64,000 nucleotides of DNA. Source: CAZNPL01 sp964574815 (GTDB lineage: Bacteria; Planctomycetota; Phycisphaerae; UBA1845). Below are positions 45,375-54,623 of this stretch, piece after piece (positions within the stretch are counted from its first letter, which is position 1; every line of letters starts with the position of its first letter). Below the pieces are notes generated by a model, which was given only the letters and a program-made list of their open reading frames with translations, ran no database searches and was not told the DNA's origin. The DNA is taken from assembly GCA_964574815.1 (NCBI GenBank), contig CAZNPL010000022.1, forward strand, positions 1 through 64,000, written 5' to 3'. Both the position numbers and the translations under genes were made by a program.

Positions 45375-48344
45375 TCATCCTCCGCAGCAAGGATCGATCC
45401 CCACGATCGCGTTAAGCACCGCGAAAACATCCAGCAGGTTGATCGTGCCGTTGCCGCCGCAGGGCTCCACGTCGTCGTCCTCGAATGAGCACGTTGAAAA
45501 GTCGCCGCCGATGCCGTCCAGAACGCAGAAAATGTCAAACAGGTTGCGCACGCCGTTCCCGTCAACGTCACCGTAAAGCCTCGGGATCACGTCGCACACG
45601 CCTCCGGAACAAACGCCGTCGAAACAAGGGTCGCCCGACGCGCACGCCGGCTCCGGACCGTCAGGAACGGGCGTCAGCGTCACCGAGCCGTCCGGATTGC
45701 ACGACCCAACCGTGCACGGATTCCCGTCGTCGATCAACGTGATGCCACCGGTCAGCGGATCACAGCATTCGGTCTCCGTATCGTAGTTGATCGGAAACGT
45801 GCAGAACCCGTCAACGGTACACACGTCGTCCGTGCACAGATCACCGTCATCGCAGTCCTCGGGACCGGTGCAGGCAACCTGACATTCATCGGGAATCGAG
45901 TCCCCGCCGGAAGGCGGGGGGCAATTGGAGCAGGTGCTCTGCGTGACGGTCACGCAAACCGAACTCCAGAAGTTCGTGCAGCAGTCCGGTTGGAAGCCGC
46001 AGACACAATCCTCGACGATCGGATCGTCACAGCCGGGCTCTTCGTGGATGCTGAAGCAGTCGCTGTCAGGCCCGTTGCAGTCCAGGCTCGTGCCGTCACG
46101 AATATCGCAGAAGTCGGGCACGCCGTTGGGTTGACAGTCGGGATCGGTTCCCGAGGCGATGTCGCATTCATCGGGTACGCCATTCGGCTGACAATCCGGA
46201 CTCGTCAGATCCGCAATGTCACACTCATCCGGCACACCGTTGCTGTTGCAGTCCGCACTGGACAGATCCGCAATGTCGCACTCGTCCGGCACACCATTCG
46301 GCTGGCAGTCCGCACTTGTCATATCTGCGATGTCGCACTCATCGGGAATCGCGTTGTTGTTGCAGTCCGCGCTTGACTGATCCGCGATGTCGCACTCGTC
46401 CGGCAGGTTGTTGCCGTTGCAGTCGGGACTCGTCTGATTGGCTACGTCACAATCGTCCGGCACGCCGTTGCCGTTGCAATCATCCTCGCATTCGTCCGGT
46501 ATGAGGTTGCCGTTGCAGTCCAGCGACCCCCCGCAGCCCGGCACGTCGCAGTCACCGCCCGGATCCCCGCAATCCACGTCGCAGACGTCCAGCACCCCGT
46601 TGTTGTTGCAATCCTGCTGCACACCCACGTCGTCGATGTACCAGTCGTCCCCCGCATCGTCGACCTCCGTCCGGAAACGGACGCGGAATTCGTCGTGCAG
46701 CGCATCGGCTGGCAGCACGTGGAAGTACGAGTCGAACGCCGTCTGGTCCGAACCGTCCGATGTCACACGATTCAACTCGACCCACGATTGCCCGTCGTTC
46801 AAATACTCCACAACCAGTTCTTCGCCCGACTCGACCCCGCGATGTTGCGTCTGATAAGACAACGCCGCCGTGATCACGCTGCCCAACTGGATTGCATTGC
46901 TCCGGATCTCATCGTCTTCGTACAAACCGGATCCTCGGGCGTCCAGGTTGAGCGACAGCGCGCCGCTCGGCTCGTTCTCAGCATCCCCGTTCACGGCCCC
47001 GCCGTTGTTGAAGGACCACTTGGCCGTATCGAGCGTCGTGGACGGAAAAGGGTCAAAGAACGGCGTCGTCTGCGGATCCGCCAGATCGCTGAGGCAGGTC
47101 CGCGTGTCCTTGAAACCACTGATCGTCGTCACCGAGATGGGAGCAAAGCTCGTCAGGATGCCGTCACAACCTCCCAGCCCGGAGCACATGATGTGGCAGC
47201 CGGTCGGCTCACCGTCACAGTGAAACGCACTCCAGTTGTGCCCGATCTCGTGAGATGTCAGCGCCACGCGGCGGGTCAGATTGCTCGAGAATCGCGACTG
47301 CGACAGGCCATAAGCGCTCCCCCCGCACACGACGCTGACGTAAGCGATGCCGATCGTCGTGCCGTCAAGATTCTTGCCGGTGAAAAGGTGCGCCACGTCA
47401 CGCCGGATGTCACTTTCCGGTAGGCTGTTCCACACGCCGCGGAACTGGGGAAGCAAATCTTGGGCGTCGGTGAACGTGTAAGTGCCGCTCACGGTCCGCA
47501 CAATCACCGTCGTGATCTCGTACGTGATGCCGATGCCCGTTACCTCGTAGATCGGCTCCATGTTGAGAACGATGTTCTCCATGTCCGCGACCGTGGCGCC
47601 CACGTCAGAGCCGTTCAAGACGTAAAAATCGAAGTCTGCGTCGAGGCCCAAATCCGTGATCTCGAGTCCCGTACCGCTCGATGAAGCCGAAGCGCTGGCA
47701 GCTCCGTTCTGAGCAAACACGTCCACCTCGCCCATATAATGCGCGAGCGTCGTCCCACACGAGTGCGCTTCGTTGCTGTCCCAGTCGCTGTCGCGATAAA
47801 CGACGTATTCGTCAGCCTCGCCCGGCAACCCGAGGCGGGTCACCGAATCCACTCCGTACTTCTCCTCGGGCGTATGCACCACCGCCCGTAACCGCCCGTT
47901 GACAAACGAAGCCGCTACCTTCGCCTCCGGCATGCCGCGCACGGTTCCCCGAAACGTCTGCACCGGCGGGGCTTCGACCGGCAGCAGCGCTCCCGTCTGA
48001 TCAACCTGCACCAAGACCTGGAAATCATCACTGCGAATCGAGTGCTTCTCCAGTTCGAGCGTCACCGGTTGCCCCTCGATGACGACCGGCGCGAAGATGC
48101 GATCGTCGTCCGGTCGCCTCACCGCGATGCGCTGGATGCTTGATTCGGAAACGTCCAGCGCCGCGTTTGCGGCCTGCTCCAGCGATCGCAAACGAGGCCC
48201 GGAGGGCGACCCCACGCTCCCCTGATCCTCCGCCGCCGTCGCGGTCGAAGAAAGAAACGATGCAAAAATCAACACCGCAGGAAGCACGAAGACGAGAGCG
48301 GCGCACAAAACACCCGAACGGCTCCGATTGTTGGAACGCGGCAT
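45375..48344 (-). CDS. Secreted metzincin with calcium-repeat and Cys module
   Basis: A 989-residue secreted protein. After a signal peptide and a propeptide-like region comes a reprolysin/M12-type catalytic domain with HEIGHNWSAFH (H365/H369/H375, E366) and a Met-turn-like HIMCSG. A beta-sandwich region follows (ITAALSYQTQHRGVESGEEL), then seven or eight 19-residue repeats of the type DCNGNGVPDECDIADxTS, like thrombospondin type 3 calcium repeats. The end has a CxDDVC motif and the 65-residue Cys-containing module shared with the next two proteases (NLFDIFCVLDGIGGDFSTCS... to DPCC). ATG 48344 is fixed by GGAG 7 bp upstream. Confidence 0.85.
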   Translation of the reverse strand: MPRSNNRSRSGVLCAALVFVLPAVLIFASFLSSTATAAEDQGSVGSPSGPRLRSLEQAANAALDVSESSIQRIAVRRPDDDRIFAPVVIEGQPVTLELEKHSIRSDDFQVLVQVDQTGALLPVEAPPVQTFRGTVRGMPEAKVAASFVNGRLRAVVHTPEEKYGVDSVTRLGLPGEADEYVVYRDSDWDSNEAHSCGTTLAHYMGEVDVFAQNGAASASASSSGTGLEITDLGLDADFDFYVLNGSDVGATVADMENIVLNMEPIYEVTGIGITYEITTVIVRTVSGTYTFTDAQDLLPQFRGVWNSLPESDIRRDVAHLFTGKNLDGTTIGIAYVSVVCGGSAYGLSQSRFSSNLTRRVALTSHEIGHNWSAFHCDGEPTGCHIMCSGLGGCDGILTSFAPISVTTISGFKDTRTCLSDLADPQTTPFFDPFPSTTLDTAKWSFNNGGAVNGDAENEPSGALSLNLDARGSGLYEDDEIRSNAIQLGSVITAALSYQTQHRGVESGEELVVEYLNDGQSWVELNRVTSDGSDQTAFDSYFHVLPADALHDEFRVRFRTEVDDAGDDWYIDDVGVQQDCNNNGVLDVCDVDCGDPGGDCDVPGCGGSLDCNGNLIPDECEDDCNGNGVPDDCDVANQTSPDCNGNNLPDECDIADQSSADCNNNAIPDECDIADMTSADCQPNGVPDECDIADLSSADCNSNGVPDECDIADLTSPDCQPNGVPDECDIASGTDPDCQPNGVPDFCDIRDGTSLDCNGPDSDCFSIHEEPGCDDPIVEDCVCGFQPDCCTNFWSSVCVTVTQSTCSNCPPPSGGDSIPDECQVACTGPEDCDDGDLCTDDVCTVDGFCTFPINYDTETECCDPLTGGITLIDDGNPCTVGSCNPDGSVTLTPVPDGPEPACASGDPCFDGVCSGGVCDVIPRLYGDVDGNGVRNLFDIFCVLDGIGGDFSTCSFEDDDVEPCGGNGTINLLDVFAVLNAIVGIDPCCGG
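46080..46520 (-). repeat. Tandem 57-bp coding repeats (TSP3-like)
   Basis: About seven or eight copies of a 57-bp unit encoding DCxxNGVPDECDIADxTS. Copies differ at the variable positions, so the array is old. It encodes Asp-rich, disulfide-linked loops typical of calcium-binding thrombospondin type 3 repeats. Ends are approximate. Confidence 0.75.
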
Positions 48345-48994
48345 GATCAACTCCAATTCTGGATCGTGAGGGCCCACTTTTTGGTGTCGCAAGAGGCAAC
48401 GTCACAACGGGCGTCGCAGGCGGTTCAGATGCGCACGGCCCAGTTGTCCTGAGACATCGCCCATGAAGAACCCGCAATTCCCACCCGTCTCATAATAGCG
48501 GCGCCCCCCACAGCGTTCAAGGAAGTTGGCAACAACGTCAGCGTCCGTAACCGCCCCGCAACCGCGATTTCGAGGAGCGTGCCAGCGCCCGCGCGGCGTA
48601 CCACGCGCATCCGAGTACCATGGCCCGTGTGTCCGACCCACCGACCGAGTGGTCTCTTTTAATCGTCCAAACCGCTCATGATTCCGAATAAACGCCACGA
48701 ATCCTCACGCCGGAATTTGTCGAATCCTGCTTCAACCGTTGGCGCCGCTTCTTAAATCGATTAACATGGCCAACAGCTTGTGCTATCGGGCCGGCGGAGG
48801 GCATGGGAGACCGCAAAGGTGAGCGGTCGAAGTGGGTCAAGAACGCCCGGGGACCGGCCTCAACTCCTCATGATGCGAAGTGTGCGCCCGGTCTGCACTA
48901 CGCAGCCGATCGTCGTTCCCTTCCGCGTCGTTCCCGTTGCAGCCACACCTTGTGCGGCGCTCTTCCCCGACACGATTTTATGCAGGAGGAAGCC
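48345..48994. other. Divergent intergenic region between two proteases
   Basis: 650 bp with no gene recognised. It should contain promoters for both the metzincin (minus) and papain-like (plus) genes, but I cannot point to convincing boxes. GGAGG at 48985 is the ribosome-binding site of the plus-strand gene. Confidence 0.5.
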
Positions 48995-51658
48995 ATGTGC
49001 AGAATGATTGAGCCCGTCGGCCGGATCACGTCCGTACTCATCGTCGCCCTCGCCGCAGCATCGATTGCCGCGGATCCGCCGAGCAGCTTCGATCTTCGCA
49101 ACGTCGCCGGCGACAACTACGTAACCTCCGTCAAAAATCAGACCGGCGGCACCTGCTGGACGCACGGCGCCATGGCCTCGATGGAAGGCAACCTCTTGAT
49201 AACCGGGCTGTGGGAAGCCGCCGGCGAATCCGGCGAACCGAACCTGGCTGAATACCACCTCGATTGGTGGAACGGCTTCAATCAACACAACAACGACGAC
49301 ACGGATCCGCCCACCGGCGGCGGCCTGACCGTCCATCAGGGCGGTGACTATCTGGTAACCTCCGCCTACCTGAGCCGGCTCGAAGGCGCCGTGCGCGACA
49401 TCGACGGGCAATCCTACGACACGCCACCCGCACGCTGGGATCCAAGCTATCACTACTACTACCCACGCCACATCGAGTGGTACGTCGTCGACCAGGACCT
49501 CAGCAACATCGATGTCGTCAAGAACAAGGTCATGACCTATGGCGTCATGGGCACGTGCTTATGCTATAGCGGTGCCTACATCTCCAATTACGTCCACTAT
49601 CAGCCCCCAGCAACGTCCGACGAGCCGAACCACGCCGTCGCGATCGTGGGATGGGACGATTCGAAGGTCACCGCCGCTCCGGATCCCGGCGCATGGCTGA
49701 TCAAGAACAGTTGGGGCTCCTCCTGGGGCGAGGCCGGCTACTTCTGGATTTCCTACTACGACAAGCACGCCGGCCGGCATCCCGAGATGGGCGCCATCTC
49801 CTTCATTGACGTCGAACCCCTCCGCTACGACGGCGTCTACTACCACGACTACCACGGATGGCGCGATACGAAGTCCGACTCCAGCGAGGCCTTCAACGCC
49901 TTCGTCGCCACAGCCAACGAGTCCCTCAGCGCAGTCAGTTTCTACACCGCCACCGACAACGTGACCTACACCGCCCGAATCTACGACCGATTCGAAGGTG
50001 GACAGCTGCTGGACGAACTGGCCGCAAAGTCCGGCGCATTCGCCCATCGAGGATTCCACACCGTGGACCTCGATAGCCCCCTCGGCCTCACCGAGGGCGA
50101 CGACTTCTTCATCTATCTCCAACTCTCCGACGGCGGACAACCCTACGACCGAACCTCCGAGATCCCCGTCCTGCTCGGCTCGTTCATGCGCGGAACCTGG
50201 GTCGACTCCTATTCCGAGCCGGGCCAGAGCTACTACCGCGACGGAGCCGTCTGGGCGGACGTCTACGATTACGACAACACCGCCAACTTCTGCATCAAGG
50301 GACTGACCGAGGTCCTCGGAATGGCCGTCAGCCCGATGGCCGACATGCGGTGCGAGGGCCCCGTCGGCGGACCATTCGATCCCGCAACAAGCACACACCA
50401 GATAACCAACAACGGCTTGGTGCCGATCGACTACGAAGTCACCGTCGATCCACCCAAAACCTGGATTACCCTCTCCGGACAGCCCTCTGGCACGCTCCCA
50501 GCCGGGGACACGGCCGACGTGCAAATCGACATCAACGCGAACGCTGCGAGCCTCCCGGCCGGCACTCACATCGGCATGATCCACTTTACCAACCTCACCA
50601 ACCACATGGGAGACGGCCACTACTACCTCATCCTGATGGTGGGTAACGCATCCACCGAGTACGAATGGACGCTCGCAGACGACCCCGGCTGGACGACCGA
50701 GGGTGCCTGGGCCTGGGGACAGCCCACCGGCGGAGGAGGCGAACACGGCGGACCGGACCCAACGTCAGGCTACACCGGCGATTTCGTCTACGGCTACAAC
50801 CTCAACGGCGACTACACGAACAGCCTCCCGGCCAGCCATCTCACGACACCGGCAATCAATTGCAGCGGGCTGTTCGGCGTCCATCTCGACTTCTGGCGCT
50901 GGCTGGGCGTCGAAAGCCCCACCTACGACCGGGCCGCCGTACAGGTGAGCAACGACGGAACGCAATGGACCACCGTCTGGGCCAATCCGTCTGAAATCAC
51001 CGACACGGCCTGGACGCCGATGGACCTCGACATCTCCAGCGTCGCCGACGACCAGCCGACAGTCTTCGTGCGCTGGGCCATGGGCCCCACCGATGGAGGC
51101 TGGGTGTACTGCGGATGGAACATCGACGACATCGGCCTGTCCGGATACGCATACAACCACACGCCCGGCGACTTCGACGAGGACGGCGCCGTGAGCCCGA
51201 CGGACTTCATCTACTTTGACGGCTGCTACACCGGCGCCGGCGGCGGACCGATCGGACTCGAATGCATACCCGGCGACTTCGACGGAAACGATGACATCGA
51301 CTGCGACGACTTCAACGCATTCGCTCTTGCCTGGACGGACCCGTCACCGCCACCGGGATGCTACGGAGAATGCGCCGCGGCCTGCGAAGACAACGACGTG
51401 TGCACCTGGGACCATTGCGACAACGGCCTCTGCGCATACACGCCCAACACGTACGGCGACGTCGATCATAACGGCACGTGCAACCTGCTCGACATCTTCT
51501 GCATTCTCGACGGAATCGCCGGCGACTTCAGCCAATGCTCGTTCAAGGACGATGACATTCACCCCTGTAGGCCCAACGGAGCCTTGAACCTCTTCGACAT
51601 CTTTGCTGCGCTGGACAGAATCGCTGGAATCGACGCGTGCTGCGGCGGTCTCCCGTAG
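48995..51658 (+). CDS. Secreted papain-like (C1) protease, multidomain
   Basis: An 887-residue exported protein. After a signal peptide (to ~residue 26) the C1A domain has its nucleophile in QTGGTCW (C54), H213 in EPNHAVAIVGW and N238 in LIKNSWGSSWGE. No long propeptide is visible. A lectin-like domain common in bacterial C1 proteases follows (AFVATANESLSAVSFYTA), then a BACON-like Ig domain (residues ~440-550), a jelly-roll region (GVHLDFWRWLGVES), dockerin-like repeats (GDFDEDGAVSPTDFIYFD) and the shared Cys module ending in DACCGGLP. GGAGG upstream of ATG 48995 fixes the start. Confidence 0.88.
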   Translation: MCRMIEPVGRITSVLIVALAAASIAADPPSSFDLRNVAGDNYVTSVKNQTGGTCWTHGAMASMEGNLLITGLWEAAGESGEPNLAEYHLDWWNGFNQHNNDDTDPPTGGGLTVHQGGDYLVTSAYLSRLEGAVRDIDGQSYDTPPARWDPSYHYYYPRHIEWYVVDQDLSNIDVVKNKVMTYGVMGTCLCYSGAYISNYVHYQPPATSDEPNHAVAIVGWDDSKVTAAPDPGAWLIKNSWGSSWGEAGYFWISYYDKHAGRHPEMGAISFIDVEPLRYDGVYYHDYHGWRDTKSDSSEAFNAFVATANESLSAVSFYTATDNVTYTARIYDRFEGGQLLDELAAKSGAFAHRGFHTVDLDSPLGLTEGDDFFIYLQLSDGGQPYDRTSEIPVLLGSFMRGTWVDSYSEPGQSYYRDGAVWADVYDYDNTANFCIKGLTEVLGMAVSPMADMRCEGPVGGPFDPATSTHQITNNGLVPIDYEVTVDPPKTWITLSGQPSGTLPAGDTADVQIDINANAASLPAGTHIGMIHFTNLTNHMGDGHYYLILMVGNASTEYEWTLADDPGWTTEGAWAWGQPTGGGGEHGGPDPTSGYTGDFVYGYNLNGDYTNSLPASHLTTPAINCSGLFGVHLDFWRWLGVESPTYDRAAVQVSNDGTQWTTVWANPSEITDTAWTPMDLDISSVADDQPTVFVRWAMGPTDGGWVYCGWNIDDIGLSGYAYNHTPGDFDEDGAVSPTDFIYFDGCYTGAGGGPIGLECIPGDFDGNDDIDCDDFNAFALAWTDPSPPPGCYGECAAACEDNDVCTWDHCDNGLCAYTPNTYGDVDHNGTCNLLDIFCILDGIAGDFSQCSFKDDDIHPCRPNGALNLFDIFAALDRIAGIDACCGGLP

Positions 51659-51701
51659 TCGTCGCAGCCGAGTGACGTTGACTGTATGGGAGTTTGAAGT
51701 C

Positions 51702-54230
51702 GTGAACGGATATCGAACAGCAGTGCGGTTTCTCGCAGTCATAAGCGCAACCGGCGTACTGATGATGCCCGCGCCGGCCTGGTGCGCAGAATGCCCCGGT
51801 GTCGGTTGGCCGATGACGCTGAAGGCGGCGACGCCTCTGGTCGCCGCACCGTCGCACCAACTGAACATCGCGGCGGAGGCCGATCTCCAGCCGACGAGAC
51901 TGCCGCCGGTCGACCTGCACACCCTGCTGATGCAGGATGCAGCCACCCTGCAACGCAGACTTCCCCCGCGCGTCGGTATCAGCCGTGACGTGAGCCAGAC
52001 CCTCCAGTGGACCTGGCGCGACGCGGGCGACGGCGCGCGAATCGCAACGGCGACCCTGCAGTCTCCCGACGCAAGACACCTCCGCGTCCGCTTTACCGAA
52101 ATGAACCTGCCGCCGGGCGCGGCACTCTATATCTACCCCGCAGGGCACCCGGAAGCCGCCGCCGGACCTTATGCCGAATCCGGCCCGCGCAACACGGGCC
52201 GATTCTGGTCGCCCGGTGTGCCGGGCGACACCGCAACGCTCGAATACTATCTCCCCCAGCCGAACGACACGCAGGTTCCCTTCCGCGTCGATCAGGTGGC
52301 CCACATCTACCGACCGCTCGAACAGGCCGGTGCACAGGGTGGTCAAAGCCCCATGAGCCCCCTGGACTGCATGGGCGACGTGGCCTGTTACGCAGATTGG
52401 GAGGACATCAGCTACGCCGTGGCCCGAATCGTCTTCTACGTCGACGATCCGCCCGATCCGCCCGGCTGGCACCTGTGCACTGGGACGCTTCTGGCCACCG
52501 AAACCGGAGACCTCACCCCATACTTCCTCACCAGCGCTCACTGCATCGACGAACCGGACGAGGCCGAGAGCATCGAATGCCGTTGGTTCTATCAGCACGC
52601 CACCTGCGGCGGTTCATTCATGACCTCCCGGTACAGCTACGATGCCGACCTGCTCGCAACCTCGGGCGAGATGAACGACGCCGACTGGTCGCTCCTGCTC
52701 GTCAAAGGCGTCCTGCCCCCGGGCGTATTCTGGAGCGGATGGACGACCGCCGACCCCTCCTCGGGAGCCTGGTCCGTCGCCGTCCACCACCCCGACGGCT
52801 CCTGGAAACGCTACAGCAGAGGGCAGCGCTACGCCGGCCCCTACTGGGACTTCCACCAGTTGCGCTTCAACGTCGCCGGTGCCGTGGGACACATCTACTA
52901 TGGCTCGTCAGGTTCGGGAATCTTCCGGGAAAGCGACCAACTGCTCTTTGGAAACTGCAGTTGGGGACCCGGCGAACCCGGCTGCGACAACTTGAATACC
53001 TACGTCTACTACGGCCGCTTCAGCAGCTACTACTCCACAATCGCGATGCTTCTGCTGGCCGGAAGCGACGACTCCTTGGAACAAAACGACGACTGTCCCG
53101 GAGCAACGATCCTGCCTCTCAGCCCGCAAAACGACCTGGTCGTTAAAAGCACCGACGAGGACTGGCACTCGATCAACCTCGACCACAGCAATCAGCTCAC
53201 GGTCAACCTCTCCTTCTCCGACCCCTGGGGCAATATCGACGCGGAACTTTACGACGCCTGCGACGGCTCGGTCGTGGCCTCCGTCCATTCCATCACCAAC
53301 GACGAGACCCTCACTTACGTGCACCAGGAGGCAACCAGCGACCTCTATCTTCGCGTCTACCTCGTCGACGACACGCGTAATACCTACAACATGCAGGTGG
53401 TCGTCGAGGACGACGTGCTCCCGCCCACACCCGACCCGATGACCTTCGCGCTGCCTCCGACCGCACCCAGCACCGTCTGGGTCACCATGTCGGCCACCGC
53501 CGCAGCCGACGTCGCCTCGCCCCCAGTCGAATACTACTTCGAATTCAACTCCGGTGGAGCCGGCGGTAACGACAGCGGATGGCAGAGCGAAACCGACTAC
53601 GTGGACGATGGCCTGCAGCCCGATACCCAATACTGCTACCGCGTCAAAGCGCGAGACAGCGCCGCCGTCCCGAACGAAACGGCCTACTCCTCGCAGCAGT
53701 GCGTCACAACACCCGCCGTCCTTCCGGGCGATTTCGATTTCGACGGTGATGTGGACATCGACGACCACGACGCATTCGCGAATTGCTTCACCGGTCCCGG
53801 CGGCGGCCCGATCGGCCCGACATGCGAGCCGGGCGATTTCGACGCCGACACCGACATCGACTGCGACGACCGAGTGGCGTTCGAGGCCGCCTGGACCTCG
53901 CCCAATCCTCCGCCGTACTTCCCACCGTGCCCGGAATCCTGTGGAGACGACGCTGATTGCAACGACGCCGACGTATGCACCGACGACCAGTGCGACGCCG
54001 GTGCCTGCTCGAATACGCCGATCCCGTACGGCGACACGACGCACAACGGAACCGTGAACCTGTTGGACATCTTCTGCATACTGGATGGGATCGCCGGCGA
54101 CTTCTCCGAGTGCTCGTTCGAAAACGACGACATTCACCCCTGCCGCGGCGACGGGGCACTGAATCTGTTCGACGTTTTTGCGGCGCTCGACGCCATCGGC
54201 GGCATTGATCCCTGTTGTTCAACTCCATGA
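51702..54230 (+). CDS. Secreted trypsin-like serine protease, multidomain
   Basis: An 842-residue protein starting at GTG 51702, 44 bp after the papain gene. A signal peptide is followed by a chymotrypsin-fold domain resembling lysyl endopeptidases: H280 in LTSAHCID, D328 in NDADWSLLLV and S403 in YGSSGSGIF. Then come a PPC-like beta domain (DDSLEQNDDCPGATIL, YDACDGSVVASVHS), a fibronectin-type region (LQPDTQYCYRVKARDSA), dockerin-like repeats (GDFDFDGDVDIDDHDAF) and the same Cys module as the two neighbours, ending DPCCSTP. Probably co-transcribed with the papain-like gene. Confidence 0.88.
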   Translation: MNGYRTAVRFLAVISATGVLMMPAPAWCAECPGVGWPMTLKAATPLVAAPSHQLNIAAEADLQPTRLPPVDLHTLLMQDAATLQRRLPPRVGISRDVSQTLQWTWRDAGDGARIATATLQSPDARHLRVRFTEMNLPPGAALYIYPAGHPEAAAGPYAESGPRNTGRFWSPGVPGDTATLEYYLPQPNDTQVPFRVDQVAHIYRPLEQAGAQGGQSPMSPLDCMGDVACYADWEDISYAVARIVFYVDDPPDPPGWHLCTGTLLATETGDLTPYFLTSAHCIDEPDEAESIECRWFYQHATCGGSFMTSRYSYDADLLATSGEMNDADWSLLLVKGVLPPGVFWSGWTTADPSSGAWSVAVHHPDGSWKRYSRGQRYAGPYWDFHQLRFNVAGAVGHIYYGSSGSGIFRESDQLLFGNCSWGPGEPGCDNLNTYVYYGRFSSYYSTIAMLLLAGSDDSLEQNDDCPGATILPLSPQNDLVVKSTDEDWHSINLDHSNQLTVNLSFSDPWGNIDAELYDACDGSVVASVHSITNDETLTYVHQEATSDLYLRVYLVDDTRNTYNMQVVVEDDVLPPTPDPMTFALPPTAPSTVWVTMSATAAADVASPPVEYYFEFNSGGAGGNDSGWQSETDYVDDGLQPDTQYCYRVKARDSAAVPNETAYSSQQCVTTPAVLPGDFDFDGDVDIDDHDAFANCFTGPGGGPIGPTCEPGDFDADTDIDCDDRVAFEAAWTSPNPPPYFPPCPESCGDDADCNDADVCTDDQCDAGACSNTPIPYGDTTHNGTVNLLDIFCILDGIAGDFSECSFENDDIHPCRGDGALNLFDVFAALDAIGGIDPCCSTP

Positions 54231-54623
54231 TTTGCGGAGGGGCAGGCGGGGCGAGTTCGGTACGGACGCAGTCCGCCAGTGTGCTGCGCCGCACCGACCG
54301 CCCCTATTAAAATCATTGAACACCAAAACCCGCGACAGTTATGGCGAACTGCAACCTGGGTGCCATCGCCGGCTTGTCCGTGTTTAGCAAGCTTGCCAGT
54401 GTATGCCTCCGGCCCGCCAACCGTCGCGCCATGCCCACGCTCGCATGGGCATGTGTTTAGCATGCTGGAAGCGCGCCATGTCCAACGCGGTTCCCGCCCC
54501 CGAGGCGGGAACCGCGCGGGGCCGTGAAGCAGCAGCCCCGATCATTGACCACCCCCAAGCCGCCGCCTAACATCCGCCCTTCCTGATGCAATCAGCCGTG
54601 CGTCACCGAAGGGGACATCAGCC
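54231..54623. repeat. Intergenic region with two palindromic repeats
   Basis: No gene. It carries a CATGCCCACGCTCGCATGGGCATG copy (54430-54453) and a perfect 13-bp hairpin, CGCGGTTCCCGCC-CCCGA-GGCGGGAACCGCG (54486-54516). The latter lies between the protease cluster and the lysine-degradation genes and could terminate the protease operon. Confidence 0.6.

Noticed and set aside
46080..46520. Regular ~57-bp repeats as a possible CRISPR array
   Set aside because: The repeats are coding, in frame and without unique spacers; they encode calcium-type repeats of the metzincin.
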